From Ficedula albicollis (lineage: Eukaryota; Chordata; Aves; Passeriformes; Muscicapidae), in assembly GCF_000247815.1 (NCBI RefSeq), contig NC_021677.1, positions 10,772,803-10,836,802 on the forward strand: DNA of 64,000 nucleotides, read 5' to 3'. Position numbers and translations under genes: made by a program. How positions within the stretch are numbered: position 1 is the first letter of the stretch; each line of letters opens with the position of its first letter. The notes beneath the pieces are model-generated. The model had not been told where the DNA came from, made no database searches, and saw only the letters and a list, made by a program, of their open reading frames with translations. Below, piece after piece: positions 59,981 to 64,000 of this stretch.

Positions 59981-61599
59981 GACTTTTAAGAATCTCATGG
60001 AAACAAGTCAAAATAAGAAGCCACAAACCCACCTTCTCATAAAACCCTTCTCCATGTTTTATGTATTTCTCTGCTACCAGTTGGACCTGGTTTTCCAAGC
60101 ACCACTGCCAGGAGATAAAGCAGGTTGCTAGCCCAGCTCCATGACTGCAGAAGGTGAATTAGCTGGCCAAGTGTGTTCATTGCTACTGCTGTTGGAAGAT
60201 GACTTTTAAATAGGATGATGCTTGGCTGCATCTGGAACTAGTAGGGAAATAAAGGATTGTCTGGTGGAAACAAGGGGACTTCTGGGGAGGAAGTTTCTAT
60301 GAGCATGAGTAGCATTTTGGAAATCTGACTCTTGCCCTGTTATAAGAATGGGCAAGGTCTCCAAAATTTTCGATGCTCACTGCATTTCTAAGAGCTGTAG
60401 ATGGGGCAGGAGGGATTGGTTCTGACTTCAGTGGGAAGAGAGTTGGAGATGGGCCACGGGTTAGAAATTTGTTGGGCTATAGCTTGAAGCATTTTAGCTG
60501 TTTCCATAGGATCACTTGCTAATTGCAATTGCTTGTCTGATGCAGTGCTCCAGGAAGCGAGGTTACTGTCCTGCAAAGTCTGAAAGGAAGGGCTGGGGGC
60601 AATAAGCATCCCCTGCCAGCTCTGGCAGGCAGGCATTCCCAGCTTCTGGGCTGCATGAAGGTGCCCTTAAGACTTCTCATTATGCTGACTTTATTCTTCC
60701 ACCTTTATCCATATGTGGAAGGAGCAGTGGCAATGCCATTGCAGACTCTCTCATGCAAGAGGACCAAAGCAAAATGCTTTGGGGTACCAAACAGCATAAG
60801 ACTAAAAATGGCTACTTAACTCCTCAGCCTGAGCTCACTAGGGGCACTCATGTTGGAAATAAAAACTCTTTTGCATTTTTGCTCTGGCAAATATCTGGTG
60901 ATACTTTTTGGGGTATTTTTTGCCCTGATAATATTTTTTTTTTTAATTTTCTCTTCAAGTTATTCAACCACTGAAGTCTGTTCATCCTTTCCAGTCCTGT
61001 ATTACAGATATTTTTAGCAGCTGAGGAAAACCCTGTATTGCCCCTCTTCAAAATGTCCTTGTGCCATTGTAGAGGAGGGAAGTGCTTCAGAGCCATGTAA
61101 GATGCTCTCAGCATGCACAAGCCAGCTCCAGGAGCCAGTTCAGCTCCAGGGTCCCAGAAAGAGCCCAAAAAGGTCTCCCATCCCACAGGGAAGCAGCATC
61201 CAAAGGCTCTCCTCACCCACTGCAGTGTCCCAGCTTCTCTCCGTGGGTCATGCATCACAGGAGGGCTTCTCTTGACCATAAGTGAGATGTGTAATAAACC
61301 TGAGATTTTTAATCTTTAGACGCTCACAGCTGTTCACAAAAACATAAAATACACAGTTGAGCACGAGGAGCTACACGCTGAGAGAAAAAATACATAGCAC
61401 TGTATTTGAGCATGGCCAGGATGTCCCTGTGGGTTCTCTGGCAGGAATGAATGGTTGGCATCTTATTTTTCTAGGTGAAGCACAAGAGGTTTATCCAGTA
61501 ATAGAGCCTGTTGAATCTAGAGCAATCTGACTCTTGTAACATCCCCTGCATGTCTATGCCTGTGTTGCAGGTGTAAACACAATATTTAAGAAGTGAGGA
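59981..61599. other. Intergenic, no gene seen
   Basis: A minus-strand open frame at 60388-60636 (82 codons) has balanced composition but no recognised domain. Nothing else is supported. Confidence 0.55.
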
Positions 61600-61650
61600 A
61601 AGACTTAGAGGTCTTTGCAGCCTAAACTATTCTGTCATTCTGAGATCATT
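61600..61650 (+). mobile_element. Short CR1 3'-end remnant, + strand
   Basis: GACTTAGAGGTCT, then a C-C-T-A-A-A-C-T word and ATTCTGTCATTCTGAGATC. It matches the last ~50 bases of CR1, including the ATTCTGTGATTCTGTGA-like terminal repeat, with mutations. Only the very end is recognisable, so it is old or heavily truncated. Confidence 0.55.
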
Positions 61651-62904
61651 GAGTTGAACTGCTTGATTTCTGCTTTTTATCCCTATCAGTGACTGTCTTA
61701 TTTCCGTTGTGGAAATTGTCACCCTGTGACCACATTGCTGAAGGGATTATTTTAGATTCTTTTTCAAGCTGCTGGTTATGGTTTTTACACCGTACTTTCT
61801 GTGTGTATGTGGTTAGACAAAAGCAGGGGCTGTTGGAAGCTGCAGGTCCTGGTCTTTGCTATGCTGGTTCCTGGTGAGACATGGATGCAAGAAGCTGTTT
61901 GGTATGTGCTGCTGCAAGAAATACATGTGCAAGCATGATGAGGTATCTGTGGGTGCAGGAGCATCTCCCAGGGAACTCTGGTGTTTGATTTGCTGACAGT
62001 ATCATCCCACTGAAGCAGCTTTCAGTTGCTTTCTACCTCAGCTTGTTTATCTGTAAAATGGAAATGGGGAACTTCCTAGAGAACCCAGAGCCATATTTCT
62101 AATTATTCATAGCTTTTGCATACCCTTGAGGCGAGTATAAGCTGTAAATCTCTGAAGCTGCATACCAACATTTCTGTGGTTTGAGCATCGGGGAGCCCCT
62201 TTTCCACAGACACTGCTGTATTCTCCAGGCTGTGTGTTCCACGGCAAGCCTGTGTTCAGCCCTGGGCATGCAGACCAGGCAGGGACCCCTGACCCCTTTC
62301 TGTGTGCAGAGCCAGGTGTTTTCCTGCAGAGCCTGTCCTGCTGGGGGCTGAGCTGGGAAGGTGCCTGTGGTGTGTTCTGTGCGTTTGGGGTGCCAAAAGA
62401 GGAATGTGGCAGATCTGGGCTCCACAGTCCGTGGGGCCAGCACCAGCACAGCCCTTCCCCAAGCCCCAGCCACACTCTGCAGTCAGGGCCAAGCCCTGCT
62501 GGGGCTGTGGGCACACACAAACAGGTTGGAAGTTGCTCAGGTCACCCTGTGCCTGTTGGCAAGCAGCCCTGTGCTTTACCATCAGCTCCCTGGAGGCTGT
62601 GACATCTGAGCTGAGCTCGCACTGGCTGCCCCAGCACAGGGAGGTCAAACAAATTGGGTTTCTCTCCAAATGAGCTGCCTATGGCTCTGATCCCTGCCCG
62701 TTGGAGAGCTCAGCCCTCAGTGTGTTTCAGCTGGAAGCATGCACGCCACGCTCCAGCCGCGATGCCCCGGCACACAGCGCTGCTCAGCTGGAGACACAAC
62801 ATCTGTCCAGAGGGATCCCAGCTCCCCTGGGCCTCCCTCTCACAGAAGTTAATTCCTTCCTATTGTCTTTACAAGTTCTAACAGAACAGGGAGCTGCAGT
62901 AAGG
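61651..62904. other. Intergenic, GC-richer patch
   Basis: Long overlapping open frames on both strands at 62100-62670 follow from GC content. No splice-consistent or domain-bearing frame is seen. Confidence 0.55.
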
Positions 62905-63165
62905 AGAGGGGATATGTTCAATTTGAGCGGCGAGATTACGACGTTCCGAATAAAGCCGTATTTATTAATAATTACCTCTCTGCCATGACTTTAAATTCAA
63001 ACAGCTGGACAGCCTCTGCTCTTTATTAATTTCCTTGGATCCTTGGCACGAAGCCCTCAATTCCTGTGATGTAATGGTATAAAAAGTTGGCTCCTGACCG
63101 AGCTTCCACCCACAAGTTCTAAATTTGGAGCACGGTGAATTTCTGCAGATTCCAGAGACAGGCTA
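62905..63165. other. Best candidate conserved non-coding element, with a TATA-like motif
   Basis: Unique, non-repetitive sequence with isolated CpG words (GAGCGGCGAG, ACGACGTTCCG, AAAGCCGTA) inside AT-rich DNA, several TTATTAAT/TAATAATTA homeodomain-type words and an E-box CAGCTG. A TATAAAAAG motif lies at 63080. No open frame of interest. The texture is typical of vertebrate enhancers or CNEs, but conservation cannot be measured here. Confidence 0.35.
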
Positions 63166-64000
63166 TGCTCAAGACGTGATGCTGCCTTCAGTCCCATCCT
63201 ATTGCACCAAACAACAAGGTTGTGTGCTTTTTATAACGGGGATCAGAAATATGACTCAGATGCACATGTTGTCTATGTAAGCACTTGGGGTTGGCTATCA
63301 CTTTATGGCACTGGGAAGAAGCCAAGCCAAATAAAAATTGTTTTGAGTAAATATTACATTTCTAGAGCATGAATAAGTTTTCTCTGCAGCCAACGTGTCA
63401 CTAATGGGAATAAGGAAGAAGACGGGGTGGGGGGAAAGCAGTAACTAAATCACCCCTCTAAACACAGACAGTCTGCAGCAAGACCTGTTGTTTGGACTCG
63501 TCTGGGGTGTGATATCCCAGATAATTCATAGCAGGTCTGAGCAAGGCCACGAGAGATGGAAATAAAAATAGCTGTATAGCTCAGCGCCATCCTGCTGCGC
63601 TCTCTCTTTTGGGTGGGATCTCAGGAGTGGTATGTAAAACAGGCAAGCACAGAACCCAGTGTCCTCCTCTCCCCTGCTCCCAAATGTGCAAAGGCTCAAG
63701 CATCTGGATTGCTCCATGGAGATGAGTGCTGCTACTCACATGCTCAGCACTAAGCGTGTGCACATGTCTGTGTGGGACCCGGGCCAGAAGGAAGGATGAG
63801 TTCTTATCCTGCAGTTTTGGGACCCCCCAGGGACGTCTGCACTGCAGGACACAGGGAAGCAGAAAATGAGCCCACATGTAGTTCTGCATCCAGGAGGAAG
63901 CAGCTCCCTGGCAGCTCTATGGGACAGGGATGTGCCATCCCACCACTGGCACAGCTGCTGGCTCTGCTCCAGCTCCTCCAGCAAGCTGATAAGTCTCAGC
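63166..64000. other. Intergenic to window end
   Basis: No supported gene. Minus-strand open frames at 63526-63984 overlap one another and lack domains. Confidence 0.55.

Noticed and set aside
60388..60636. 82-codon minus-strand open frame with protein-like composition
   Set aside because: I considered a retroelement fragment but could not match it to Gag or Pol motifs. There is no second supporting segment nearby.

Overview
The window looks like nuclear DNA from a bird, probably a songbird. The evidence is a vertebrate gene split by GT/AG introns, a 5'-truncated CR1 retrotransposon tail, an LTR-like fragment of a kind I associate with passerine ERVL elements, and AT-rich flanks without a CpG island. 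It is not prokaryotic, and I see no operons, phage, CRISPR, tRNA or rRNA genes. Species assignment is inference. LEFT (1 to about 14.6 or 15.3 kb): the 3' end of SBF2 (MTMR13) on the + strand. Eight coding exons between 3107 and 12867 join in a consistent reading frame into the last ~368 residues of the protein. They cover the end of the myotubularin-like pseudophosphatase region, a divergent linker, a short coiled-coil-like stretch, a Ser-rich linker and the complete C-terminal PH domain ending at a TAG. A 3' UTR follows, with candidate poly(A) signals at 12888, 13707, 14582 and 15313. The last has the best downstream GT-rich context. MIDDLE AND RIGHT (about 15.3 to 64 kb): no coding gene that I can support. 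Short open frames here are uninterpretable by eye and lack splice-consistent neighbours. I looked for SWAP70, which lies convergent to SBF2 in mammals, and did not find its exons. The region contains CR1 and LTR-like relics, microsatellites and patches that look like conserved non-coding DNA, mainly right of 55 kb. The outstanding structural feature is a series of young tandem duplications. They are a 1,149-bp period (16550-18775), a 1,499-bp period (29201-32129), a 485-bp period (44309-45278), a 140-bp period (50887-51158) and smaller ones of 71, 50 and 44 bp. The two largest share one unusual junction layout: copy 1, then an extra diverged ~70-bp piece of the unit's own start, then copy 2. 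The simplest reading is two alleles of a heterozygous locus placed end to end during assembly, but real duplication is not excluded. A run of 73 G residues (50706-50778) flanked by a 20-bp direct repeat is either a sequencing or assembly artefact or a very strong G-quadruplex tract. I found no convincing new biological system. The best leads are the shared duplication layout, the poly-G locus, the distal poly(A) site and the candidate conserved elements near the right edge.
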